Below, piece after piece: positions 1 to 5,026 of a stretch of 5,274 nt of DNA. The notes under the pieces are model-generated. The model was not told where the DNA came from, did not search any database, and saw nothing but the letters and a program-made list of their open reading frames with translations. Each line of letters starts with the position of its first letter. Position 1 is the first letter of the stretch. Source of the stretch: an uncultured Intestinimonas sp. (GTDB lineage Bacteria; Bacillota_A; Clostridia; Oscillospirales; Oscillospiraceae); assembly GCA_958435885.1 (NCBI GenBank), contig CAUBHZ010000155.1, forward strand, positions 1 through 5,274, in the 5' to 3' direction. The position numbers were made by a program, and so were the translations under genes.

Positions 1-259
1 CCTTGTAGTAGAGGCCGGTGGCCCGGCGCAGGCCCTGGTTGACCCCCTCGCCGTGGCCGCCGTTCTCCTGGTGGACCGCCTTGACGATGGTGGGGTACTC
101 GGCCGCGTAGCGGTCGGCGATGGCACCGGTATTGTCCTTGGAGCCGTCGTCGATGAGGATGATCTCCACATCCTCCCCGCCCTCCAGCAGGGTCTGGATG
201 CAGTGTTCCATATAGGCCTCGGAATTATAGCAGGGTACCGCGAATGTCAGCAATTTCAC
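1..259 (-). CDS. Family 2 glycosyltransferase, N-terminal part (cut by window edge)
   Basis: The first 86 codons of a GT-A fold family 2 glycosyltransferase, which moves a sugar from a nucleotide donor to an acceptor at the cytoplasmic face of the membrane. Seen: the opening FAVPCYNSEAYMEHCI is the usual first strand and helix of GT2. A nucleotide-binding DDGS follows at residues 37-40, and HQENGGHGEGVNQGL lies at about 63-77, typical of GT2 enzymes. The DxD metal site and acceptor region lie beyond the left edge. The start is a GTG (257-259), chosen because an AGGAG (268-272) sits 8 nt upstream and no ATG precedes the family's conserved beginning. The gene begins 14 nt after the UDP-galactopyranose mutase stop and its SD lies in that gap, so the two are almost certainly co-transcribed. 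A galactofuranosyltransferase role is an inference from this neighbour only; the donor cannot be read from the fragment. Confidence 0.9.
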   Translation of the reverse strand, partial: MKLLTFAVPCYNSEAYMEHCIQTLLEGGEDVEIILIDDGSKDNTGAIADRYAAEYPTIVKAVHQENGGHGEGVNQGLRRATGLYYK

Positions 260-267
260 AAGATCCG

Positions 268-272
268 CTCCT
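268..272 (-). promoter_or_regulatory. Ribosome binding site of the GT2 gene
   Basis: AGGAG on the minus strand, 8 nt before a GTG codon. It decides the non-ATG start of the glycosyltransferase and falls in the 14-nt gap after the glf stop, fitting translational coupling. Confidence 0.75.
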
Positions 273-273
273 G

Positions 274-1434
274 TCACTTCTGTAAAAGCCCGTCGCACAG
301 CTCCAGAGCACGGAGGGCGATGGCGTCCATGTTGTAGTATTTGTACTCGGCCAGCCGCCCCAGCAGGTGGAGGTCGCCGCAGCCCTCGGCCAGGGCCCGG
401 TACCGCTCATAGAGGGCGTTGTTCTCCGGGTTGATGATGGCGTAGTAGGGGGTCTCACCCGCCGCGCCGGTATAGGCCCGGGAGTACTCCTTCATGATGG
501 TGGTCACCCCGGGCAGCTCCTGGCCGGTGAGCTGCTTGTACTCGGTGATGCGGGTGTAGTCCTCGCTCACCGTGTAGTTCACCGTGGCCGCCGGCTGGAA
601 CCGGTCCATGGCCAGGGTCTCGAAGCCGAAGTCCAGGGTGCGGTAGGGCAGGCGGCCATACCGGAAACCGAAGAGCTCGTCCACCTGGCCGGTGTAGATC
701 ACCGTCCCGTTGAAGGGCTCGCCGTCCAGCTTCATGCCGCCCTCGGTGAGTTCCAGACGGTCCCGGGCGTCCACCCCCAGCTCCACGGTGATGTTGGGGT
801 GGTCCAGGATTTTTTGGAACATGGGGGTGTAGCCCTCCAGGGGCATGCCCTGGTAGGGGTCCTGGAAATACCGGTCGTCCCGGCTCAGCAGCACGGGCAC
901 CCGGGCGGTGGTGGCCGGGTCGATCTCCTCCGGGGTCTGCCCCCACTGCTTCATAGTGTAGTGGACGAAGACGTTTTCGTACACGTAGTCGGCCACCGCC
1001 CGGATCTCCGGGTCGTCGTTCTCCCGCAGCTTCAGAATGGTGACCCGGGCGCCCTCCCCGTAGGCGGCGAGGAGCTTGGCCTCCAGCCGCTGGGCCTGCT
1101 CGGCGGGGAAGGCCATGTGGAGGGAGGTCAGGTTGAAGGGGACGGGCATATACGCCCCGTGGACGTTGGCCAGCACCCGGTGCTGGTAGTCCCGCCACCG
1201 GGTGAACCGGCTGAGCCAGTCATACACCCGCTTGCTGGCGGTGTGGAAGATATGGGGCCCATACTGGTGAATGAGCACGCCGCTTTCGTCCAGGCAGTCA
1301 TAGGCGTTGCCGCCCACATGGTCCCGGCGCTCCAGCACCAGCACCCGCTTTTCGCCCAGCTCAGCCAGCTCCCGGGCCGCCACGGCGCCCGCGTAGCCCG
1401 CGCCGATCACCAGACAGTCAATGGTCCGCTCCAT
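274..1434 (-). CDS. glf: UDP-galactopyranose mutase
   Basis: Flavoenzyme that interconverts UDP-galactopyranose and UDP-galactofuranose in the cytoplasm, supplying the furanose donor for cell-surface glycans. The 386-residue length fits bacterial Glf (roughly 370-390). Seen: the Rossmann FAD motif GAGYAG at residues 11-16, then an acidic strand end (LVLERR, 33-37) and HVGGNAYD (39-46). YGPHIFHT (58-65), the YTMKQWG signature (159-165), RVPV (178-181) and DRYFQDPYQGMP (187-198) follow. The C-terminal GRLAEYKYYNMD (359-370) is the usual FAD-contacting end of the family. The ATG is preceded by GAGGA (1441-1445) at 6 nt. A promoter with an extended -10 lies about 70 nt upstream. The gene leads into a GT2 glycosyltransferase, a common pairing in O-antigen, capsule or exopolysaccharide loci. 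Nothing is broken or missing. Identification is firm; the glycan that uses the product is not visible. Confidence 0.96.
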   Translation of the reverse strand: MERTIDCLVIGAGYAGAVAARELAELGEKRVLVLERRDHVGGNAYDCLDESGVLIHQYGPHIFHTASKRVYDWLSRFTRWRDYQHRVLANVHGAYMPVPFNLTSLHMAFPAEQAQRLEAKLLAAYGEGARVTILKLRENDDPEIRAVADYVYENVFVHYTMKQWGQTPEEIDPATTARVPVLLSRDDRYFQDPYQGMPLEGYTPMFQKILDHPNITVELGVDARDRLELTEGGMKLDGEPFNGTVIYTGQVDELFGFRYGRLPYRTLDFGFETLAMDRFQPAATVNYTVSEDYTRITEYKQLTGQELPGVTTIMKEYSRAYTGAAGETPYYAIINPENNALYERYRALAEGCGDLHLLGRLAEYKYYNMDAIALRALELCDGLLQK

Positions 1435-1503
1435 CCGTTGTCCTCACTTTCTCCGCCTCCGCCCTTCGGCAAAAAGAGGCATGTATTCCTGTCAATGGTC
1501 TAC

Positions 1504-1512
1504 ATTTTACCA
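1504..1512 (-). promoter_or_regulatory. Extended -10 promoter for glf-GT2
   Basis: On the minus strand the sequence reads TGG-TAAAAT: a TGn extension (1510-1512) followed by a 5/6 match to TATAAT (1504-1509). The -35 place, 17 nt upstream, is poor (TTCCCT), which is tolerable with an extended -10. The predicted start is near 1497, giving a leader of about 62 nt to the glf ATG. The gap also carries a T6 run at 1535-1540 but no convincing stem before it, so some read-through from ppa is possible. Confidence 0.5.
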
Positions 1513-1570
1513 CAGGAAGGTATAAAAGGGAACGAAAAAAGTCTTAAGGTTTGATGAAAATCCCGGCTCC

Positions 1571-2143
1571 TCAGCGGTTGGAACTGGGCTTTCCGACGGA
1601 GTGGGGCGTCACGCCCAGGAAGCTCTCGCTGTAGTGCTCCATGGCCCGCTCGATGACCTTCACGGCGGCCTTCCGGTCGCTCACGTCGCCGGCCACGGCC
1701 TCCTTCCCCTCCAGGGCCTTGTAGACCGAGAAGAAGTGGGCCATCTCGTCGAAGATGTGGCCGGGGAGCTCCCAGATGTCCTTGTAGTTGTTGTAGGTGG
1801 GGTCGGAGAAGGGGATGGCGATGATCTTCTCGTCGTTCTTCCCGCCGTCCAGCATGGAGATGAAGCCGATGGGATAGACCCGCACCAGGGTCAGGGGGTC
1901 CATGGCCTCGGAGCAGAGGACCAGCACGTCCAGCGGGTCTCCGTCGTCGCCGTAGGTGCGGGGGATGAAGCCGTAGTTGGCGGGATAGTGGGTGGAGGTG
2001 TGGAGGACCCGGTCCAGGATGATGAGGCCGGTCTCCTTGTCCAGCTCGTACTTTTTCTTGCTTCCCTTGGGGATCTCGATGACGGCCACAAAATCCTCGG
2101 GCTTGATGCGGTCGGGGCTGATATCGTGCCAGATGTTGGACAT
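1571..2143 (-). CDS. ppa: Family I inorganic pyrophosphatase
   Basis: Soluble Mg-dependent hydrolase that splits pyrophosphate to two phosphates, pulling biosynthetic reactions forward. With the ATG at 2143 the protein is 190 residues, close to the usual 175-190 of the prokaryotic family. Seen: IEIPKGSKKKYE (22-33), with the equivalents of E. coli Glu20, Lys29 and Glu31; Arg45; HYPANYG (52-58) with two active-site tyrosines; and the family signature DGDPLDVL (67-74) with metal-binding Asp67, Asp69 and Asp72. Asp99, Asp104 and Lys106 follow, then Tyr141-Lys142. The frame stays open upstream to 2311, but that extension (about 56 residues) reads through the promoter and resembles no pyrophosphatase. 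The start at 2143 is supported by AAAGGAG at 9 nt and by the family's N-terminus. The last 15 residues or so look like a variable tail. The gene stands alone with its own promoter. Confidence 0.96.
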   Translation of the reverse strand: MSNIWHDISPDRIKPEDFVAVIEIPKGSKKKYELDKETGLIILDRVLHTSTHYPANYGFIPRTYGDDGDPLDVLVLCSEAMDPLTLVRVYPIGFISMLDGGKNDEKIIAIPFSDPTYNNYKDIWELPGHIFDEMAHFFSVYKALEGKEAVAGDVSDRKAAVKVIERAMEHYSESFLGVTPHSVGKPSSNR

Positions 2144-2152
2144 GAGGACACG

Positions 2153-2159
2153 CTCCTTT
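2153..2159 (-). promoter_or_regulatory. Ribosome binding site of ppa
   Basis: AAAGGAG on the minus strand, 9 nt before the ATG at 2143. It fixes the start against a longer open frame reaching 2311. The 12-nt stretch AAAAGGAGCGTG is repeated exactly before ccdA with the same spacing. Confidence 0.85.
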
Positions 2160-2209
2160 TCTTTCTGAATCTCTGCCGGGCGGGACGGCCCGGAACAGTC
2201 GGCCAATTT

Positions 2210-2238
2210 ATTATACCTGCTTTTCATTGGAAATACAA
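2210..2238 (-). promoter_or_regulatory. Promoter of ppa
   Basis: A perfect TATAAT (2210-2215) on the minus strand, a 17-nt spacer, and TTGTAT (2233-2238) as a half-matching -35. The predicted start is near 2203, leaving a leader of about 60 nt. That leader contains a 6-bp hairpin (CCGGGC/GCCCGG arms at 2176-2181 and 2188-2193, 6-nt loop) which does not involve the SD. Confidence 0.65.
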
Positions 2239-2264
2239 CCGCGCCCGCCCCACCTGTTTTCCAC

Positions 2265-2304
2265 AAAAATGCAGGGCCGGCGGCGCAGTCCGCGCCGCCG
2301 GCCC
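2265..2304 (-). terminator. Intrinsic terminator of the ccdA-resA operon
   Basis: A perfect 13-bp GC-only stem (2274-2286 with 2292-2304) closes a 5-nt loop. On the minus strand it is followed, after TGCA, by a T5 run (2265-2269). It starts 25 nt after the thioredoxin gene's stop. The plus-strand side has no T-run after the stem, so it acts in the leftward direction only. It separates the redox operon from the ppa promoter. Confidence 0.85.
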
Positions 2305-2328
2305 CTCTCATTGTGATTTCTGGTGGGA

Positions 2329-2937
2329 TTACGTCTGGGAATAGATGAGGTCCAGCCCCTTCTGGAGGGTGTCCCGGTCAATGGCACCCACGGCCCGGGC
2401 CACCACATAGCCCTCGGCGTCGATGAAATAAGTGGTGGGCAGGGAGTAGGCGCTGTAGGCCATGGCCGCCTCCGACCCGGTGTCAAAAAGGACCGGGAAG
2501 GAGAAGCCCTGCCCCTCCACGTACTCCTTGGCGGTGTCCACCGTCTCCCGGGACCCGTCGGTCATGTTGACCATGAGGAACTGGACCTCGCCGTCCAGCT
2601 CCTCCCAGGCCTCGTTGAACTCCGGCATCTCGCTCTTGCAGGGGGAGCACCAGCTGGCCCAGAAATTGAGCACGATGGGCTTGCCCACATAGTCGGAGAG
2701 CTTGACCTCCTCCCCGTCGCCGTTCTCCACGGTAAAGTCGGGAGCCTCCACCTTGGAAGGCTCCGTCTCGGCCGGGGCGTCCGAGCCCTGGGGCGTCTGG
2801 CTTTCGGTCTCCGTGGGGGTCTGGGCCGACAGGTTGTCCGGCCGGGCGTCGGCGCTCAGGCGGCTGTAGAGCATGTAGGCGCCGCCGATGAGTACAACCA
2901 GCACCAGAGCGAGCACCCAAAACGAACCTTTCTTCAT
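2329..2937 (-). CDS. Membrane-anchored TlpA/ResA-like thiol-disulfide oxidoreductase
   Basis: Extracytoplasmic thioredoxin-fold protein that reduces disulfides in exported proteins, normally fed with electrons by CcdA. It has 202 residues. Seen: an N-terminal start MKKGSFW with one hydrophobic segment (about 7-24) and no clear cleavage box, so a lipid-embedded anchor is likely. A linker of about 40 residues rich in Thr, Ser, Pro and Glu (25-64) follows, then the TlpA-type domain from APDFTV (65-70). NFWASWCSPCKSEMPEF (91-107) carries the active-site Cys97 and Cys100, and the cis-proline is Pro167 in SLPTTYFID. The CSPC pair differs from CEPC of Bacillus ResA, so a cytochrome c-specific role should not be assumed. 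The gene starts 10 nt after ccdA, its SD overlaps the ccdA stop, and a strong terminator follows. Family placement is firm; the substrate is unknown. resA is the nearest familiar symbol but is not assigned. Confidence 0.92.
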   Translation of the reverse strand: MKKGSFWVLALVLVVLIGGAYMLYSRLSADARPDNLSAQTPTETESQTPQGSDAPAETEPSKVEAPDFTVENGDGEEVKLSDYVGKPIVLNFWASWCSPCKSEMPEFNEAWEELDGEVQFLMVNMTDGSRETVDTAKEYVEGQGFSFPVLFDTGSEAAMAYSAYSLPTTYFIDAEGYVVARAVGAIDRDTLQKGLDLIYSQT

Positions 2938-2942
2938 AGGCT

Positions 2943-2949
2943 CCTCCTT
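2943..2949 (-). promoter_or_regulatory. Ribosome binding site of the TlpA/ResA-like gene, overlapping the ccdA stop
   Basis: A complete AAGGAGG on the minus strand, 5 nt before the ATG at 2937. Its first two bases are the last two of the TAA stop of ccdA (2948-2950), so ribosomes ending on ccdA sit on this site. This indicates coupled translation. Confidence 0.85.
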
Positions 2950-3610
2950 AGTTCAGCACTTCCAGCAGGCGGCCCAGGGTGCCGGTGGCCATGAGCACAC
3001 CGATGAGCACCAGCAGGGCGCCGCTGACCAGGTTGATGACGCGGTAATTGCGTTTGATCCAGTCAAAGGTGGATTTGAGCTTGTCGATGAGCACGGCGCT
3101 GAGCAGGAAGGGGATGCCCAGGCCCAGGGAGTAGACCAGCAGCATGGCCATACCCTCCAGCACGTGCCCCTGCTGGGAGGCCAGCAGCAGCGCCGAGCCC
3201 AGAAAGGCGCCCACGCAGGGGGTCCAGCCCAGGGAGAAGATGACGCCGAAAACCATGGCGGAGAAGAAGTTCATGCTCCCCGCCGCCCGGCCCTGTCCGC
3301 CGCCCTGGAAGAAGGGGAGCTTCAGCACCCCCATGTAATTGAGGCCGAACAGGATGACCACCGCGCCGGAGATCACGTTCACCGCGGTCTGGTGGCCCTT
3401 GAGGAAGCCCCCCACCGTCCCGGCCAGGGCGCCCATGGCCACGAACACCAGGGTGAAGCCCAGCACGAAGCCGGCGGCACCGGCCAGGGTCCGGCGGGTG
3501 GTCCGCTCGCCGCCCCCGGCAAAGTAGGTGATGTAGATGGGCAGCATCGGCAGCAGGCAGGGGGAAATGAAGGTGATAATCCCTTCCAGGAAGGAGATCA
3601 TATACTGCAT
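2948..3610 (-). CDS. ccdA: CcdA-family transmembrane electron carrier
   Basis: Polytopic membrane protein of the DsbD/CcdA family that takes electrons from cytoplasmic thioredoxin and passes them by thiol-disulfide exchange to a thioredoxin-like partner outside the membrane. Seen: 220 residues, the usual size for a stand-alone CcdA, with about six hydrophobic segments (roughly 5-30, 42-66, 76-96, 113-143, 155-174, 192-212). The two redox cysteines sit in the expected motifs: Cys18 in FISPCLLPMLP and Cys132 in LGWTPCVGAFLG. The start is the ATG at 3610, with AAAAGGAG 9 nt upstream. A second ATG three codons later is less well spaced. It is first in an operon with the TlpA/ResA-like gene, its expected partner, and is driven by a strong promoter at 3710-3737. 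No cytochrome c or maturation gene is nearby, so a general disulfide-reducing role is at least as likely as heme-related work. Confidence 0.94.
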   Translation of the reverse strand: MQYMISFLEGIITFISPCLLPMLPIYITYFAGGGERTTRRTLAGAAGFVLGFTLVFVAMGALAGTVGGFLKGHQTAVNVISGAVVILFGLNYMGVLKLPFFQGGGQGRAAGSMNFFSAMVFGVIFSLGWTPCVGAFLGSALLLASQQGHVLEGMAMLLVYSLGLGIPFLLSAVLIDKLKSTFDWIKRNYRVINLVSGALLVLIGVLMATGTLGRLLEVLN

Positions 3611-3619
3611 GTTGTCACG

Positions 3620-3627
3620 CTCCTTTT
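3620..3627 (-). promoter_or_regulatory. Ribosome binding site of ccdA
   Basis: AAAAGGAG on the minus strand, 9 nt from the ATG at 3610. It supports that ATG over the in-frame one three codons later. Confidence 0.8.
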
Positions 3628-3637
3628 GTCGTCTCGC

Positions 3638-3653
3638 TCCCGCCCAGGCGGGA
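3638..3653. promoter_or_regulatory. 16-bp dyad, candidate operator
   Basis: TCCCGCC and GGCGGGA form perfect 7-bp inverted arms around a CA spacer. The centre (3645.5) lies about 43 nt upstream of the predicted start of the regulator gene and abuts its -35. That is where a Crp/Fnr-type activator would touch polymerase. It is even-length, as expected for a homodimer site, but matches neither the CRP (TGTGA/TCACA) nor the FNR (TTGAT/ATCAA) consensus. In the ccdA leader RNA it could also fold as a small hairpin. Role inferred. Confidence 0.35.
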
Positions 3654-3682
3654 TGACAGCGGGGCCGGATCTGTGGTACAAT
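3653..3682 (+). promoter_or_regulatory. Promoter of the Crp/Fnr regulator gene
   Basis: ATGACA (3653-3658, 5/6 to TTGACA), an 18-nt spacer, and TACAAT (3677-3682, 5/6 to TATAAT) preceded by a TGG extension. The predicted start is near 3689, leaving a leader of about 95 nt. The promoter lies inside the ccdA transcribed leader and faces the ccdA promoter. Confidence 0.6.
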
Positions 3683-3709
3683 GGCTTCGTCCGGCGGCGC
3701 TGTTCCCCC

Positions 3710-3737
3710 ATTATACCGAAAGCGCCCTGCCTGTCAA
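3710..3737 (-). promoter_or_regulatory. Promoter of the ccdA operon
   Basis: Perfect TTGACA (3732-3737) and perfect TATAAT (3710-3715) on the minus strand with a 16-nt spacer, the best promoter in the window. The predicted start is near 3703, giving a leader of about 92 nt that contains the regulator's promoter and the 16-bp dyad. A consensus promoter of this strength would need repression, or a 16-nt spacer penalty, to be kept low. Confidence 0.75.
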
Positions 3738-3751
3738 GGGGCATGTCAGGC
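3729..3751. promoter_or_regulatory. 23-bp imperfect dyad over the ccdA -35, candidate operator
   Basis: The arms GCCTGTCA (3729-3736) and TGTCAGGC (3744-3751) are inverted with 7 of 8 pairs matching around a 7-nt spacer. The left arm covers most of the TTGACA of the ccdA promoter. A protein bound here would block that -35. The centre is about -37 from the ccdA start and about +51 from the regulator's start. The TG and CA contacts are one base further apart than in a CRP site, so ownership by the adjacent regulator is only a guess. Confidence 0.35.
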
Positions 3752-3771
3752 CCGGACCATCTCGACTGCAC

Positions 3772-3776
3772 GGAGG
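3772..3776 (+). promoter_or_regulatory. Ribosome binding site of the Crp/Fnr regulator gene
   Basis: GGAGG, 7 nt before the ATG at 3784. It decides the start against an upstream GTG at 3673 in the same open frame, which would lie within the promoter. Confidence 0.85.
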
Positions 3777-3783
3777 TATCGGC

Positions 3784-4440
3784 ATGGATCTTTCCAACGT
3801 CTTTCCCTTCTGGGAAAAGCTCACAGAGGAGCAGCGGCAGCGGCTCACCGCCGGGGCCGTCCTGCGGACGGTGAAGGCCGGGGCCCTCCTCCACCAGGGG
3901 AGCGACTGCCAGGGGCTGCTGGCGGTGCGCACCGGCCAGCTGCGGGCCTACATCCTCTCCGACCAGGGCCGGGAGATCACCCTCTACCGTCTCTTCGACC
4001 GGGACATCTGCCTCTTCTCCGCCTCCTGCCTCCTGCGGAACATCCAGTTCGACGTCACCATCGCCGCCGAGAAGGACACCCAGCTCTGGGTGATCCCCGC
4101 CGACGTCTACCAGTCCCTCATGGAGGAGTCGGCCGCCGTGGCCAACTACACCAACGACCTCATGGGTAGCCGCTTTTCCGAGGTCATGTGGCTCATGGAG
4201 CAGGTCATGTGGAAGAGCTTCGACACCCGGCTGGCCGCCTTCCTGCTGGAGGAGAGCCTGCTGGAGGACACCACCTCCCTCCGCCTCACTCACGAGCGCA
4301 TCGCCAACCACCTGGGCACCGCCCGGGAGGTGGTCACCCGGATGCTCCGCTACTTCCAGAGCGAGGGGATGGTCCGCCTCACCCGGGGGACCGTGGAGCT
4401 CACCGACCCGGAGCGGCTCCGCCGCCTGAGCGAGGCCTGA
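3784..4440 (+). CDS. Crp/Fnr-family transcriptional regulator
   Basis: Dimeric DNA-binding regulator of 218 residues. Seen: an N-terminal cupin-like sensor domain (about 7-115), with GALLHQGSDCQGLLAV and GREITLYRLFDRDICLFSAS in the beta-barrel positions, then a long dimerisation helix (about 118-158). The winged HTH follows, with RLTHERIANHLGTAREVVTR (167-186) as its core, a close match to the Crp-type recognition helix, and a wing to about 205. The strand holding the cyclic-nucleotide pocket lacks the Gly-Glu and Arg-Ser/Thr contacts of CRP and has Cys76 and Cys82 instead; Cys42 is the only other cysteine. The N-terminal cysteine cluster of FNR is absent. A cAMP receptor is therefore unlikely; a thiol, metal, heme or gas sensor is possible. 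The gene is divergent from ccdA and convergent with the ferredoxin operon, so it probably regulates one or both. The exact ligand is unknown. Confidence 0.93.
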   Translation: MDLSNVFPFWEKLTEEQRQRLTAGAVLRTVKAGALLHQGSDCQGLLAVRTGQLRAYILSDQGREITLYRLFDRDICLFSASCLLRNIQFDVTIAAEKDTQLWVIPADVYQSLMEESAAVANYTNDLMGSRFSEVMWLMEQVMWKSFDTRLAAFLLEESLLEDTTSLRLTHERIANHLGTAREVVTRMLRYFQSEGMVRLTRGTVELTDPERLRRLSEA

Positions 4441-4444
4441 GCCG

Positions 4445-5026
4445 TCACACCTCCGCCTTCTCCCGGTTCCGCGCCTTGCAGATGAGCTGGGTCATGGTGC
4501 CCATGGGGCAGTAGACACACCAGGACCGGGGCTTGAAGAGGACCATGGTGACAAAACCCAGCACCGTGGAGGTGAGCATGACGCTGTAAAAGCCGAAGGC
4601 GAACTGGGCCACCCAGGGCGTCACGCCGCCGGCATAGGCCCAGTGCCAGGGCAGACGGAAGGTCCACAGCAGGGTGACCACCTGCCGGAGGTCCTGCGCT
4701 CCGCTGAAGACCAGAAAAGTTGTCCACAGCATCTGGAAAAACATGAGGAAGAAAAAGATGAGAAAGCCGTAGCGGAAGACCTTGCTCTTGAGCCACCGGG
4801 GCACGTCCTTCCGCCTGGAAAGACCGAAGCGGCCGCCCACCAGGGCGAAGAGCTGACCCCGGCCGCAGTAGCGGTTGCAGTAGCCCTTGTTCCCCCCGAT
4901 GATGGCGATGAGGAGGGGGATGAAGAAGCACAGCAGCCCCAGCCAGGCAAACAGGATGTTGAAAAATCCCAGGACCAGGTAGGTCAGGGATAGGACCCAC
5001 AGATAGTCGTACCAGTGCTTTTTCAT
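4445..5026 (-). CDS. Membrane 4Fe-4S binding protein (Fer4_5/NapH-like)
   Basis: Integral membrane iron-sulfur protein of the NapH/Fer4_5 type, whose members pass electrons between quinones or ferredoxins and redox enzymes. It has 193 residues. Seen: hydrophobic segments at about 9-28, 29-44, 86-107 and 138-163. A first cysteine motif YCNRYCGRGQLF (49-60) has Cys50 and Cys54 just after the second segment. A second, WCVYCPMGTMTQLIC (169-183), has Cys170, Cys173 and Cys183 after the last segment, and a basic tail follows. Cys33 lies within a membrane segment. The start is the ATG at 5026, with GGAGG 7 nt upstream. Its ATGA overlaps the stop of the ferredoxin gene, so the frame's longer upstream extension (to 5239) is only the ferredoxin read out of frame. 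Short of the full NapH pattern, it lacks soluble ferredoxin domains, which the upstream gene supplies separately. The electron donor and acceptor are not shown. Confidence 0.85.
   Translation of the reverse strand: MKKHWYDYLWVLSLTYLVLGFFNILFAWLGLLCFFIPLLIAIIGGNKGYCNRYCGRGQLFALVGGRFGLSRRKDVPRWLKSKVFRYGFLIFFFLMFFQMLWTTFLVFSGAQDLRQVVTLLWTFRLPWHWAYAGGVTPWVAQFAFGFYSVMLTSTVLGFVTMVLFKPRSWCVYCPMGTMTQLICKARNREKAEV

Noticed and set aside
1467..1495. Second glf promoter using the TTGACA at 1490-1495 on the minus strand
   Set aside because: The -10 place 17 nt downstream reads TTGCCG, which is not a usable -10.
367..1554. 395-codon open frame on the plus strand opposite glf
   Set aside because: It is the antisense of a fully motif-supported glf. 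The translation is rich in Gly, Val, His and Leu with no domain pattern, has no SD, and is explained by GC-rich third positions.
1535..1570. Terminator after ppa
   Set aside because: A T6 run is present on the minus strand at 1535-1540, but only the short CTTAAG self-complement precedes it, too weak for a stem.
2144..2311. N-terminal extension of the pyrophosphatase by 56 codons
   Set aside because: It would include the TATAAT box, the leader and part of the terminator. The AAAGGAG at 2153-2159 and family alignment favour the ATG at 2143.
1601..2344. 247-codon plus-strand open frame opposite ppa
   Set aside because: Antisense shadow of the pyrophosphatase; it crosses the ppa promoter and the terminator stem.
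3673..3783. Upstream GTG start for the Crp/Fnr regulator
   Set aside because: The GTG lies within the predicted promoter, has no SD, and adds 37 residues unlike the family; the ATG at 3784 has GGAGG at 7 nt.
2888..3874. 328-codon plus-strand open frame opposite ccdA
   Set aside because: It is dense in His, Gln, Gly and Glu, typical of an antisense reading of a membrane protein gene, and it runs through the promoters and into the regulator out of frame.
4411..4443. Bidirectional terminator at the tail-to-tail junction
   Set aside because: Small GC stems can be drawn around GCCT/AGGC, but there is no T-run on either side.
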